Assembly: GCA_965250215.1 (NCBI GenBank)
Contig: CBDFNN010000004.1
Span: 310,001-374,000 of the forward strand
Direction of reading: 5' to 3'
Length of the DNA stretch: 64,000 nt
Source: CBDFNN01 sp965250215
Lineage (GTDB): Bacteria > Bacteroidota > Rhodothermia > Rhodothermales > DATKEJ01
Shown: piece after piece, positions 14,848-24,800 of the stretch
Position numbering within the stretch: position 1 is the first letter of the stretch
How the letters are laid out: each line of letters opens with the position of its first letter
Notes under the pieces: generated by a model
Databases searched by the model: none
The model's input: only the letters and a program-made list of their open reading frames with translations
What the model was told of the DNA's origin: nothing
Translations under genes and position numbers: made by a program

Positions 14848-17829
14848 ATGGAACAGATCATCACCTTAATCGACTTCAGCGCCAACCTTCCCAATTGGGC
14901 GCAATTATTCTTACCCGCCTTCGTCAAAGGATTTCTGATCCTACTGATTACAGGAGGAATAGCATACGTCCTAAGGGAATCATCGGCAGCTCTACGCTAC
15001 ATGCTTTGGACGGCTGGCGTCCTAAGTCTCGTTCTACTACCGGTACTTTCCGGTGTGCTTCCGCAAATCGGACTTGAGCTCCTTCCTGCCGAAAGACAAA
15101 CAGAACCTTTTGTGCCTGCAATTGCACCAAATGGTCAAGTTGTTGAAGTTATCATACCGAATGGCGAAGTGCCCAGCGGATTCACTGTTGTGACCCCAGG
15201 ACAGGATATGCAGGCGGTCCAGTTGGACAATGGCAAAACAGCTTGGGTTGTTAGCCCTTCTGATCCCGCCACGGCTCCTGTTGTCGCGAGCACTCCTAAT
15301 TCACAATCATCACTCATCACCCGAGACTCATCACTGCCCTGGCAGGACAAAGCTGCTTCCTTCATCGGAGGTCGCTCACTTCTAGAGTATCTGCTTTACG
15401 TTTGGATCGCCGGCTTCATCTTTTGCATTCTTAGACTTGCATTCGCCCACGTTGGAGTTTGGAGAATTTCTGCGACATCCAACATTGTACACGATGACGA
15501 TTGGCAAATGCTACTCGAAAAGTGCAAGCATCAACTAGACATCGATGAGAAAGTGAGACTGCGATGGAATGACAGCATCTCCGTTCCATTCAATGCAGGT
15601 ATAGTAAAGTCAACCATCTTTCTTCCCGCAGAAGCGAAAGATTGGGACGACAAACATAGACGAACCGTTCTTCTACACGAACTTGCCCACGTAAAGCGGG
15701 CGGACTGCCTTACTCATTTCATCACGCAGATCGCTTGTGCCATTCATTGGGCTAATCCTCTTAGCTGGAAAGCTTCAAAGCAATTATTGATCGAACGTGA
15801 ACGTGCTTGTGACGACTTAGTGATCCAAGCAGGGACGAAGCCATCTGAGTATGCTCGGACTCTCCTGGAAACAGCACGTGAATTACGCCAGTCCAATTGG
15901 GCTACGCCTGCTTCATTAGCTATGGCACGAAAGTCACAACTCGAATCTCGACTCCTTGCTATCCTAGATCCCCAAAGGACTCCTTTCAAGATCAACAGAG
16001 CAACGGCTATCAGCGCGATGTCCCTAATGGCCATCATCGTAATACCGGTCGCCATGGCAATGCCAATTGCCGTGCAACCAAACATGGGACTTGAAAGCCT
16101 AAGTGAGCTGTCTTTCCCCGAGCCAGAAGTAACCCGAACTACAACGCTATGGTCAAAGAATGAGCCAGTCGCAATTGCTGATACAATAAAAATCCGTGGC
16201 GGAGCAACAGTCTGGCCAAATGGCTTCGAATATCACTTCGAGAATGCCTTCGAAAGTAATTTCGAGAGTAATTTCGACGACGAGACTCTGGCCGAAATCG
16301 CGCATGTTGCTGAAATGGAGTTCCGACAAAATTACCCCGACATCGAGCTTAATTTCAATTCGCAAGACTGGGCTGATATAGCTACAGATGCCATTGCAAG
16401 TGCAGACATCGAATGGGCCGATCTGAATGTAAACCTTCCAATCAATTTTCAAACTGAAGATGGCAGACCTGACTGGGCTGGAATCGCCATAGCGGCTTTA
16501 AGAGATACGGAGATTGATTTATCGGAGCTTGAACTTCAGGGAAATATCAATTTCAATGGCAAAAATCACAGCTTAGCTTGCTGTGGAGATGATCTAGGAT
16601 TTGGTGACCTTGCTCCTGGAGACTCGCTCACTATCGAGCAAATAATCAAGCTAAAGCAGTACGGTGTAGATGGTGAATTCATCCGATCGATGAAGGCAGC
16701 GGGCTTTGGTGACCTTGGATATAGGGATTTACTAAATCTTGCGAAGTACGGAGTGGATGAAAACTTGATATCCTCATTGAAAGCAGCGGGGCTGTCGGAC
16801 TACTCTGTGGACGATGTAGTCAGAGCAAGCAAGTATGGATTAAATGGAGACGACATAGTTGCAGTTAGGAAGATGGGATACACTTGGTCACTTGATGAAA
16901 TGACCAACGCTAGCAAATACGGAGTCAACGAATCCTATTTGAAAACTCTTGCCGATGCTGGATACACAGACCTTTCAGCTAGCGACGTGACCCAAATGGC
17001 GAAATACGGTGTGGATCCAGAATCTATCAATGCGCTTGAGGAATTGGGTTATGACTCCATCGATGTGGACGACTTAACACAACTTAGTAAGTACGGCGTC
17101 GATTCAAACTATATCAGGAAGATCGCTGAGCTAGGCTATGACGGAGTCGATGTAGATGACCTTGTCCGACTAAGAAAGTACGGTGTAGAACCAAGTCTCA
17201 TATCTTCAATGAGAAGCTTAGGCTACACGAACATCCCTGTGGACGATATTATCAATATGTCAAAGCACGGTGTTGATGCCGGTGACGTTGAGGCCTTTGC
17301 CGAAAACGGGTTGACAGACTTGTCCATTGATGATCTTATTGAATTAAGGCGCCATGGCGTAGATGCTAAATACGTAGCAAATATGCTCAGCCAAGGATTT
17401 GACAATCTCGATGTGGATGAGATCGTGAACATGAGAAAGCACGGCGTGGATGTGAAGCTTGCGGAGGCCATGAAAGCAGCTGGTTACTCAAATCTGACTG
17501 CGGAAGAATTGGTTGATTTGAGCAGGCATGGAATCGATGCAAGTGATGTTGAGAGCTACAAAAGCTATGGCTTCAATAATCTCTCCGTCGAAGATTTGAC
17601 AAACGCGTCGCGGCACGGAGTCGACGCGCGTTACATCGATGATCTCAAGGAAGTAGGTTTTGATACCACGGACATGGGCGATCTCGCCAACATGCGAAAG
17701 CACGGAGTCGATGCGAAATATGTCCGAGAGATGAGAGAAGCTGGACTTAAAGATATCACCGCAAATAAACTTATCGAGCTACGACGAAAAGGAGTGGATC
17801 CTGACTTCATCCGATCCCTCAATCAGTAG
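14848..17829 (+). CDS. BlaR1-type M56 metallopeptidase with C-terminal 29-residue repeat array
   Basis: 993 residues. The N-terminal ~400 residues are the BlaR1/MecR1 sensor-protease: hydrophobic segments near 23-41, 49-66, 180-200 and 388-408, and zinc motif H277-E-L-A-H281 (LLHELAHVKRADC) with a downstream acidic ligand in IERERACDD (~316-318). Instead of the penicillin-binding sensor domain there is an acidic linker and, from ~residue 595, about 14 tandem 29-residue repeats. Each reads roughly DL..L.KYGVD..YI..L...GY.DL, with KYGVD in early units and KHGVD or RHGVD in later ones. The same repeat fills the next gene. The cleavage target is presumably the adjacent BlaI repressor; the repeat array is on the outer side and may be the sensing part. 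A short linker near residues 148-162 is encoded by one of the word-like repeats. Confidence 0.88.
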   Translation: MEQIITLIDFSANLPNWAQLFLPAFVKGFLILLITGGIAYVLRESSAALRYMLWTAGVLSLVLLPVLSGVLPQIGLELLPAERQTEPFVPAIAPNGQVVEVIIPNGEVPSGFTVVTPGQDMQAVQLDNGKTAWVVSPSDPATAPVVASTPNSQSSLITRDSSLPWQDKAASFIGGRSLLEYLLYVWIAGFIFCILRLAFAHVGVWRISATSNIVHDDDWQMLLEKCKHQLDIDEKVRLRWNDSISVPFNAGIVKSTIFLPAEAKDWDDKHRRTVLLHELAHVKRADCLTHFITQIACAIHWANPLSWKASKQLLIERERACDDLVIQAGTKPSEYARTLLETARELRQSNWATPASLAMARKSQLESRLLAILDPQRTPFKINRATAISAMSLMAIIVIPVAMAMPIAVQPNMGLESLSELSFPEPEVTRTTTLWSKNEPVAIADTIKIRGGATVWPNGFEYHFENAFESNFESNFDDETLAEIAHVAEMEFRQNYPDIELNFNSQDWADIATDAIASADIEWADLNVNLPINFQTEDGRPDWAGIAIAALRDTEIDLSELELQGNINFNGKNHSLACCGDDLGFGDLAPGDSLTIEQIIKLKQYGVDGEFIRSMKAAGFGDLGYRDLLNLAKYGVDENLISSLKAAGLSDYSVDDVVRASKYGLNGDDIVAVRKMGYTWSLDEMTNASKYGVNESYLKTLADAGYTDLSASDVTQMAKYGVDPESINALEELGYDSIDVDDLTQLSKYGVDSNYIRKIAELGYDGVDVDDLVRLRKYGVEPSLISSMRSLGYTNIPVDDIINMSKHGVDAGDVEAFAENGLTDLSIDDLIELRRHGVDAKYVANMLSQGFDNLDVDEIVNMRKHGVDVKLAEAMKAAGYSNLTAEELVDLSRHGIDASDVESYKSYGFNNLSVEDLTNASRHGVDARYIDDLKEVGFDTTDMGDLANMRKHGVDAKYVREMREAGLKDITANKLIELRRKGVDPDFIRSLNQ

Positions 17830-17848
17830 ACGCTAAACAACTAAAAAG

Positions 17849-19186
17849 ATGAAAAAGATAACTACCCTGGGATTGTTGTACCTGATGGTCATTGGTTCTT
17901 GGTCCTTGGTACTTGGAGAGGATCGGTCATTGGTGGATGGTTCTTGGTCCTTGGTCGGAGGACAGTTGGAGACTGAACAAACGGTTCCCCAGCTCGCCAG
18001 CCTCCGAGCCCCCGAACTCCCGGTTCTTTCTGAACTCCCGAGCCTCCGAGCCCCCGAACTCCCGGTTCTTTCCGAGCTCCCGAGCCCCCGAGCCCCCGAA
18101 CTCCCGATTCTTTCCGAGCTCCCGAGCCCCCGAGCCCCCGAACTCCCGATTCTTTCTCATCCCCTCAGCCCCATAGCCCCTCAGCTCCCAATTTCCGGCA
18201 CTTGGTCCGCCGATCTTGACGATATGGGATGGGAAAAAGCAAAGGACTATGTCTATATCAAGATGGAGCGCCGACGCAAAAGAGGTTTTAACAATTGGGG
18301 ATCTACACATCGGTTATCCGATCTCGAAGGCTTCTCATTAAAGCCCGGTAACAAAGGGCGAGCCGATGTTGAGTTCAAAATGAACCGCGAAGCAGGCGTT
18401 CTAGATTTCGAAGGTCGATTTGTAGACGAGCTTGGAACAGGGACTTTCCGCTTTACAAAAAGTGAAAAGTTCGAAAGCGATCTTGATCAGATGGGTTACA
18501 AAGATGTCGATGAAGAAGATCTCTTCAAACTTGCCGTAATGGACGTCACCACTGAGTACATCAACCAACTCAAAGAGCTTGGCTATGCGGACTTAGGCAT
18601 GGAGCGCATCATCGAGATGTCTATTCACGATGTAACCATCGATTGGATCAAGGAGCTACATAGCCTCGGATACAATGACCTTCGTCCTAAAGACCTAGTG
18701 TCGATGTCTATTCACGATGTAGATACAGACTGGATCAAAGAACTGAATGCCTTAGGCTACAACAACATCCCTGCAAATAAATTGGTCGAGATGGCCATTC
18801 ACGATGTGGACACAGAACTCATCAATATGATGGATAAAAAGGGCTACGGACGTCTTTCGATCAATAAGCTGGTTTCCATGACTATCCACGATGTAAATCC
18901 GAGCTTCATTGACGAAATCACGGCCCTAGGCTATGACCAGCCTTCCGTCGACAGATTGGTCTCGTTGAAAATCCACGACGTCTCATCGGACTATGTCAAA
19001 GAGTTGAAAAAGCTGGGATACGAGAAAGTATCCTTGGACAAACTGATCGAGATGAATATCCACGGTGTCGATATCGACTTTATCAAGGAAGTCAGAGATC
19101 TAGGATACAAGCCTAGCGTGAGCAAACTGGTCGAGATGCAGATTCATGGGATTAGTGCACGAGACCTGAAAGATTTTAAAGGATAG
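17849..19186 (+). CDS. Secreted protein with the same 29-residue repeats as the adjacent BlaR1-like sensor
   Basis: 445 residues. A hydrophobic start (MKKITTLGLLYLMVIG) looks like a signal peptide. Residues ~50-115 are proline-rich and made of 14-residue tandem units (SLRAPELPVLSELP, SPRAPELPILSELP) encoded by a C-rich 42-bp minisatellite. After a small beta-rich domain (~118-210) come about eight 29-residue repeats (pattern DLV.M.IHDVD.D.IKEL..LGY), clearly related to those in the M56 gene ending 19 bp upstream but with IHDV or IHGV in place of KYGV. Same strand, tight spacing and a shared terminator at 19318 indicate one operon. I do not know its function; a partner or regulatory ligand-like role for the sensor is an inference from the shared repeat. 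The signal region contains two identical 17-bp repeats at 17894 and 17939. Confidence 0.8.
   Translation: MKKITTLGLLYLMVIGSWSLVLGEDRSLVDGSWSLVGGQLETEQTVPQLASLRAPELPVLSELPSLRAPELPVLSELPSPRAPELPILSELPSPRAPELPILSHPLSPIAPQLPISGTWSADLDDMGWEKAKDYVYIKMERRRKRGFNNWGSTHRLSDLEGFSLKPGNKGRADVEFKMNREAGVLDFEGRFVDELGTGTFRFTKSEKFESDLDQMGYKDVDEEDLFKLAVMDVTTEYINQLKELGYADLGMERIIEMSIHDVTIDWIKELHSLGYNDLRPKDLVSMSIHDVDTDWIKELNALGYNNIPANKLVEMAIHDVDTELINMMDKKGYGRLSINKLVSMTIHDVNPSFIDEITALGYDQPSVDRLVSLKIHDVSSDYVKELKKLGYEKVSLDKLIEMNIHGVDIDFIKEVRDLGYKPSVSKLVEMQIHGISARDLKDFKG
17894..17955. repeat. Two identical 17-bp word repeats in the signal-peptide region
   Basis: GGTTCTTGGTCCTTGGT occurs at 17894-17910 and 17939-17955, encoding GSWSLV both times. 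It looks like a recent insertion of the intergenic word-repeat type into the 5' end of a gene. Confidence 0.85.
17997..18190. repeat. C-rich 42-bp minisatellite inside the repeat-protein gene
   Basis: About four and a half units built on CGAGCCCCCGAACTCCC plus GGTTCTTTC or GATTCTTTC spacers, in frame (14 codons per unit). The 17-mer CGAGCCCCCGAACTCCC also occurs, in reverse complement, in the intergenic array at 32048-32119. Confidence 0.85.
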
Positions 19187-19270
19187 TGGTTTGTGGTTTG
19201 TGGTTTATAGTTCAGTGATGGGTCTTGAGTTGTGCGTGACGAATCGAACCACGAACCGCTAACCCTTCCG

Positions 19271-19330
19271 TTTTCCCCCGCGCTAGTACTGGGAGCATAG
19301 ACCCCAGAGGGGGAAGTAAGGCCGACGAAA
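19271..19330. repeat. Dispersed structured repeat, copy 1
   Basis: A ~58-bp element nearly identical to 20715-20770. It contains a long-range CCCCC/GGGGG stem enclosing an inner TGGG/CCCA pairing around GAGCATAGA, then AAGGCCGACGA. In this copy the tail forms the left arm of the terminator at 19318. Confidence 0.8.
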
Positions 19331-19342
19331 GTCGGCCTTTTT
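19318..19342 (+). terminator. Strong terminator of the BlaI-BlaR1-repeat operon
   Basis: AAGGCCGAC/GTCGGCCTT, a perfect 9-bp GC-rich stem with a GAAA tetraloop, followed by five T. It lies 131 bp after the last operon stop codon. Confidence 0.9.
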
Positions 19343-19552
19343 GGTACACGGCATTCAGTAATTAGCTCTCGTTCTTCATCGGTGTACAGAGGACATATTC
19401 AATCGATGTCTCCACCAATCGTTGTATATGACAACTGCCAGATCGAATTTTTTTTCATGGGTGTCTCGAACAATCTGTAATGCAGTTTATTCCGGAATAA
19501 TTGAGCAGGACCATTCGTCTAATTTATCCAAACACCAAATAAGTAGGTCCTC

Positions 19553-20506
19553 ATGAAATTCTCAATCGCGTCTTTCCTTCTGATCACACTCCTCTCCGCA
19601 TGTGGATCCTCGGATCCGACTGACGATGGCAATGGAAATGCGACGGACATTAAGGACGTTATTTTCACGGCGACATCGGCTGACTGTGCAGACTACGCGG
19701 ACGAATACGTGGCAGAGGTCCAAGACATTCAACGGGGTCAAACCTTTACAGAAAACGTCGATATCACAGTCTCGGCTGATGCCTGTACCTTAGTGTCCAA
19801 CGGCATTCCGAATCATGATTTCAACGATGCCACGGCAAGCTTCGCAAACATCACCGCGGAAGTCACACAGACTCTTTCGATCCCTCGAAATCCAAGTCTT
19901 GCCACATCAACCACGGAGTTAAGTCAGCCTCGATATGATGCTGTGATGCTCAATGGGGTTGTATTGGACATTCTATCCGCCGGGTGCTACGATCCAAATT
20001 CAAATATGGCAGACGCGGATGGCAACGTCCCCATCGGCTGTATGCCAAATGATGGTTGGCTTTTGGATCCCCTCGGAACGGACGACAAGTTTGGAGCAGA
20101 CACCCACAATGCTCATACTCAGCCAAATGGTCTCTATCATTATCACGGCAACCCAAATGCGATGTTCAATGACACCCCGGGAGCAACCGGCTCTCCTGTC
20201 ATTGGATTCGCGGCTGACGGCTTTCCAATTTACGGAAGCTATTTCGTTGACGAATCGGGCAACCTTCGAAAGGCCCTTTCTGGTTACACGATAAAATCAG
20301 GATCCCGGCCGGGACCCGATGACAACGATCCAGGTGGCATCTACAACGGCATCTACAATGATGATTGGGAATTCACAGCGGCCGGTGATCTTGATGAATG
20401 CAACGGAATGACCGTCAATGAACAATATGGATACTATGTATCCGATACATTTCCCTGGGTGATTCGGTGTTTCGCCGGAACGCCAGACGCCTCTTTTATT
20501 AGATGA
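19553..20506 (+). CDS. YHYH-domain lipoprotein
   Basis: 317 residues. The N-terminus is a lipoprotein signal with lipobox LLSAC (Cys17), followed by a flexible Ser/Asp/Gly linker. The family signature is clear: NAHTQPNGLYHYHGNPNAMF and, further on, GFAADGFPIYGSY. The domain is widespread in marine bacteria and often found near copper or oxidase-related genes. Its biochemical role is not established, although the conserved His/Tyr cluster suggests metal binding. Conserved cysteines (in ADC, DAC, GC, EC, RC) suggest disulfides. It stands alone between two copies of a structured repeat (19271 and 20715), so no pathway can be assigned from its neighbours. Confidence 0.88.
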   Translation: MKFSIASFLLITLLSACGSSDPTDDGNGNATDIKDVIFTATSADCADYADEYVAEVQDIQRGQTFTENVDITVSADACTLVSNGIPNHDFNDATASFANITAEVTQTLSIPRNPSLATSTTELSQPRYDAVMLNGVVLDILSAGCYDPNSNMADADGNVPIGCMPNDGWLLDPLGTDDKFGADTHNAHTQPNGLYHYHGNPNAMFNDTPGATGSPVIGFAADGFPIYGSYFVDESGNLRKALSGYTIKSGSRPGPDDNDPGGIYNGIYNDDWEFTAAGDLDECNGMTVNEQYGYYVSDTFPWVIRCFAGTPDASFIR

Positions 20507-20714
20507 AAGTCTTCTCGTAGCCGACCGCCCTCACAACTCCGAGTTTGCTTGACCTGAAAGGCTGAGACGGTTTTGGGCAGGAAAAGGGTATTGGGTCGTG
20601 TTGTGATGCCTTTTGAGTAAGAAAGAGGTTTTGTTTTGGGTAAGCACAACGCACGACAGACAACGCAAAACGTCTTCTCCTACCCAAGACTCATCACGCA
20701 CGACCCACAACCGA

Positions 20715-20770
20715 TTTTTCCCCGCGCTAGTACTGGGAGCATAGACCCAGAGGGGGAAGCAAGGCCGACG
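20715..20770. repeat. Dispersed structured repeat, copy 2
   Basis: Same orientation as copy 1 at 19271 and almost identical over ~56 bp, including GCGCTAGTACTGGGAGCATA. Here the sequence diverges right after AAGGCCGACGA, so the terminator's right arm is missing. Confidence 0.8.
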
Positions 20771-20789
20771 AATCCTTTCCCAATTTGAT

Positions 20790-20825
20790 ATACATAGAAG
20801 TACAATGTATATTGCTTCTATGTAT
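20790..20825. promoter_or_regulatory. Nested inverted repeat upstream of the ABC-peptidase operon
   Basis: ATACATAGAAG (20790-20800) and CTTCTATGTAT (20815-20825) are perfect 11-bp inverted arms around 14 bp that contain a smaller CAAT-GTAT-ATTG dyad. It lies ~100 bp before the ABC ATPase start and reads like a repressor operator, possibly for a YtrA-type GntR protein encoded elsewhere. Confidence 0.55.
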
Positions 20826-20926
20826 CATTATCGACTTGCGATCTGAACATGCCATCCCAGACAGATATCGGCAAGAACCTCGTTGTTGCATCGGCTACAC
20901 CCTTATAGGCCTATACACCGAAGACC

Positions 20927-21853
20927 ATGGAACTACACATTCGCGACGTATCCAAGACCTACCCCAACGGTGTGCGGGCGCTGAAGAACGTGACCCTCAC
21001 GATTCCGACAGGGATGTATGGCCTCCTCGGCCCTAACGGGGCCGGTAAATCCACGCTGATGCGCATCCTGGCCACGCTTCAAGAGCCGGATGAAGGCAGC
21101 ATCCGTCTCGACGACCCTTCCGAAGACTCAGGGCGGGCCATCGACGTGCTGAACCAGAAAGATGAAGTACGCTCTACGCTCGGCTACTTGCCGCAGGAGT
21201 TCGGCGTCTATCCAAAAGTGAGTGCGGAGAAGCTACTCAACCACTTTGCATTGCTCAAAGGTATTACTGAGCGCTGGGCACGCAAGGAGGTCGTAGAGGC
21301 GCTCCTTCGGCAGACGAACTTGTGGGAAATACGCAAGCAGAAGCTGGGGGAGTACTCGGGTGGTATGCGCCAGCGCTTTGGCGTTGCCGTGGCGCTCCTG
21401 GGCCATCCGAAGCTGATGATCGTGGACGAACCAACAGCTGGTCTCGACCCGGCTGAACGCGCGCGATTCTTGAATCTCTTGAGTGAGCTGGGCGAGAACA
21501 GCGTCGTCCTCCTCTCAACTCACATTGTCGAGGACGTGAGTGAGCTGTGTACTAAGATGGCAATAATCAACAAGGGGGAAATTCTACTTGAGGCCGAGCC
21601 GCTAGCTGCGGTTGATGACCTTCAAGGCAAGATCTGGCGTCGCGTGGTTTCGAAGGAAGAACTCCATGAGCTGGAGCGGGAGCACGCGGTAATCTCAACT
21701 ACACTCCTCGCTGGACGGACCGTCGTGCACGTATACAGCGAATCTATGCCCGGCTCTGGATTCGAGCCTACTGAACCAGGCCTCAAAGATGTCTACTTCA
21801 GCGTGATGGCAGGTCACATCGGTCTCGGCCACGAGCAGCCAGTACAATCATGA
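20927..21853 (+). CDS. ABC transporter ATP-binding protein
   Basis: 308 residues, a complete nucleotide-binding domain plus a short C-terminal extension. Walker A is GPNGAGKST (~39-47), the signature is EYSGGMRQR, Walker B/D-loop is LMIVDEPTAGLDP, and the switch His is in LLSTHIVEDV. It powers the membrane protein encoded by the next gene, which overlaps by 4 bp (ATGA at 21850). Such ATPases in the CcmA/NatA-like group typically act with permeases of the same operon in export or membrane-signal functions. The base composition is visibly more GC-rich than the flanking genes, suggesting the two genes arrived together by transfer. Confidence 0.93.
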   Translation: MELHIRDVSKTYPNGVRALKNVTLTIPTGMYGLLGPNGAGKSTLMRILATLQEPDEGSIRLDDPSEDSGRAIDVLNQKDEVRSTLGYLPQEFGVYPKVSAEKLLNHFALLKGITERWARKEVVEALLRQTNLWEIRKQKLGEYSGGMRQRFGVAVALLGHPKLMIVDEPTAGLDPAERARFLNLLSELGENSVVLLSTHIVEDVSELCTKMAIINKGEILLEAEPLAAVDDLQGKIWRRVVSKEELHELEREHAVISTTLLAGRTVVHVYSESMPGSGFEPTEPGLKDVYFSVMAGHIGLGHEQPVQS

Positions 21854-24800
21854 AATTCCGGGAAATCTTCCGTTTCGAATTCCGCTACCAGATTGGTCGT
21901 GTCTCGACCTGGCTCTTCTTCGCGGTACTGCTTGCAATCGCCTTCCTTTTTGTAAGAGGAGATCATCTCAGCAATGCGCAGCGCGGCGATTATCTGCTCA
22001 ATGCACCCTACGTTGTCGCCCTGGTCACAGTATTTGGCAGCCTGCTTTGGCTTCTGATGGCAACGTCGATAGCAGGCGAGGCAGCGGCGCGGGATGTACA
22101 GACAGGGATGCATTCCCTCACGTACACCAACCCTGTTAGCAAGCGCGAGTATCTGGGGGGACGTTTTCTTGCTGCCTTCCTCCTGAATGCCTTGATTCTC
22201 GTCGCCGTGCCAGTGGGGATCCTTCTTGCCTGGTTCCTACCTGGGGTGGAGCCCAGCTTGCTCGGCCCGTTTCGGATGGATGCATTCTTCAGTGCCTACT
22301 TTTTTATCGCGTTGCCGAACGCCTTTATTGCGACTTCGATTCAGTTCTCGTTTGCTGCACTGAAGCGTCGGCCGATGGCAAGTTATATCGCCAGTGTAGG
22401 TCTCTTTGTGACCGCCTATATAATTGCCGGAGGTGTGTCGGCTTTGGGCGGGGAGATGGGTAAGCTGCTTGACCCGATTGGTACTATGACAGTCGTTAGC
22501 GAGTTGGGTACGCGCTGGACGCCGATAGAAAAGAATACGCGGGTCATCGAGCTGGAGGGCTTCCTGCTTGCGAGCCGCGCGCTGTGGCTCAGTCTCGCCC
22601 TCGGATTCCTTGCCTTAACCCATTCCCGTTTTCGCTTCGCCCATCATGCAGCGAGCCCACGCCGGAGCCGCATCATGCGACGAATGGATATACATTCCCC
22701 AAAGCCAGATTATGCGGAAAAATTTGAGAGCATGCGAATTTCCATACCGCAGGTCAGGCAAAAGATTGGTTTTGCAACTCGGCTGCGCCAGACGCTGACT
22801 ATCGCATGGATCTCATTCCGGAGAATTGCGAAGAGCCGGATCGGATTTGTGCTTCTGGCGATATTTGCAATGCTCGTCGCTATGGCCGTGCCTTGGAACA
22901 TGGTTCACATGAGCGTTCCGCTACTCCCGAGAACACAGCTCGTAATCACCTTTTTGACGGCACCCCTCACGAATTTTCGCACGCCCTGGGTGATCGTCCC
23001 ACTGCTCACTGTTCTCTATGCCGGTGAGCTGATTTGGCGAGAACGCGAACACGGAATGGGCGAGATCACCGATGCCACACCGCCACCGGAATGGGTCTTC
23101 TTTATGGGCAAATTCCTTGGACTCAGCCTCATACTCGTCGTGTGGCTCATCTTCCTCGCCTTGGCCGGGGTACTCGTGCAGGTGCGTATGGGCTATTTCG
23201 ATTTCGAGATAGGCCTGTACCTGAAGGTTCTCCTAGGACTTCAACTCATCGATTATCTCCTCTTCGCAGTGCTTGCCTTTTTGGTTCACGTGCTGGTAAA
23301 TCAGAAGCACATCGGCAATCTGGTGGGTTTCCTCGCATACGGGGTCATACTCTTCGCATCCAGGTGGATCGAGAACAAGCTCCTCGTCTATTCTTTTGCC
23401 CCGGGGTGGTCATATTCGGATATGAGTGGCTTCGGTCCTTTTCTCACGCCATTTCTGTGGTTTAAGTCCTACTGGATGGCGTGGGCGCTTTTTCTTGCGG
23501 TTCTTACGTCCTTACTCTGGGTACGTAGCAGGGAAGGATCTGTTGGACTAAGGATTCGAAGGGCGCGCGGTCGCTTGACGCGCCCTGTGGTCACGGCAGC
23601 TAGCGCTGCGATTGTGTTTATCGTCACCCTAGGCGGATTCGTTTTCTATAACACAAGCGTGCTGAATAGAGGCGATACCACGTCCGCCGAGATAGATCGG
23701 CTAGCTGAATACGAGCGGCAGTACAAGCGCTATGAGAAGGTAGCGCAGCCCCAACTGACAGGCACCAAGCTGCACGTCGATATCTTTCCCGACAGGAGCG
23801 AAGCTGAGATTCGCGGCACATACAGCCTCGTAAACAACAGTGAGCTTGCAATCGACTCTATTCATCTTGCCACGTCCACAGAAGCCGAAATCACGGAGCT
23901 AAACTTCGACAGATTGGCTGCCCGCGTGCTCTCGGACGACTATCTCGGCCACCAAATCTATGCGCTGAACGAATCGCTCCAGCCAAGCGACTCTATGACG
24001 CTTGATTTCAAGGTGGATTACAAGCCGCGGGGATTCAGTAACAGCAGAGTTGACGCTTTCGTCATCGCGAATGGCAGCTTCTTCACGAATCAGCAATGGC
24101 TGCCCGCCATCGGCTACCAGCCGGATCGCGAGCTCAACGATGTCGTGGTCCGACAAGAGCAGGGACTTGATCCACGACCTCGCCTCACGTCTTTGTATGA
24201 TACAGAGGCTCGTCGGGATCGAGGCATCTCCGAGCGGATCGCGTTCGATGCGGTTGTAGGCACAAACAAGGATCAAATCGCCGTCGCACCGGGGGCATTG
24301 CGCCGAACATGGACGGAAGGCGGGCGCCGATACTTCCACTACACCACCGACACGCCAATCCCCAACCAGTACGGTTTCTTTTCCGCCGACTACGCAGTAC
24401 ACGAAGGTCAGTGGAATGAAGTCGTGATCAAGATCTATCATTACCCAGGACACGCGGCAAACCTCGACCGTATGCTCGGAAGCGTTCGGGCCTCGCTCGA
24501 CACATACTCGAAGTTGTTTGGCCCCTACCCCTATGGCCAGATCAGCCTCATAGAGCATCCCGGCGGCGCCCGTGGAGCGCACGCCGAAGCGAGCAGTATT
24601 TGGTATGAAGAAGGCCTCACCCTCTTCAATCCAAAGGATCCGTCGGAGGGACTCGATCTCCCATTCACAATCGTGGCACACGAGGTCGCACATCAGTGGT
24701 GGGGCGCACAGCTCGAACCCGCACTCGTCGAGGGAGCGATACTGCTTGTCGAAAGCCTCGCCACGTATTCAGCATTTCAGGTTAGCGAGGCGACCTACGG

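Noticed and set aside
19271..20770. YHYH lipoprotein gene as a composite mobile element flanked by direct repeats
   Set aside because: The flanking 56-bp repeats lack transposase or inverted ends and one includes a terminator; a dispersed RNA/DNA repeat is simpler.
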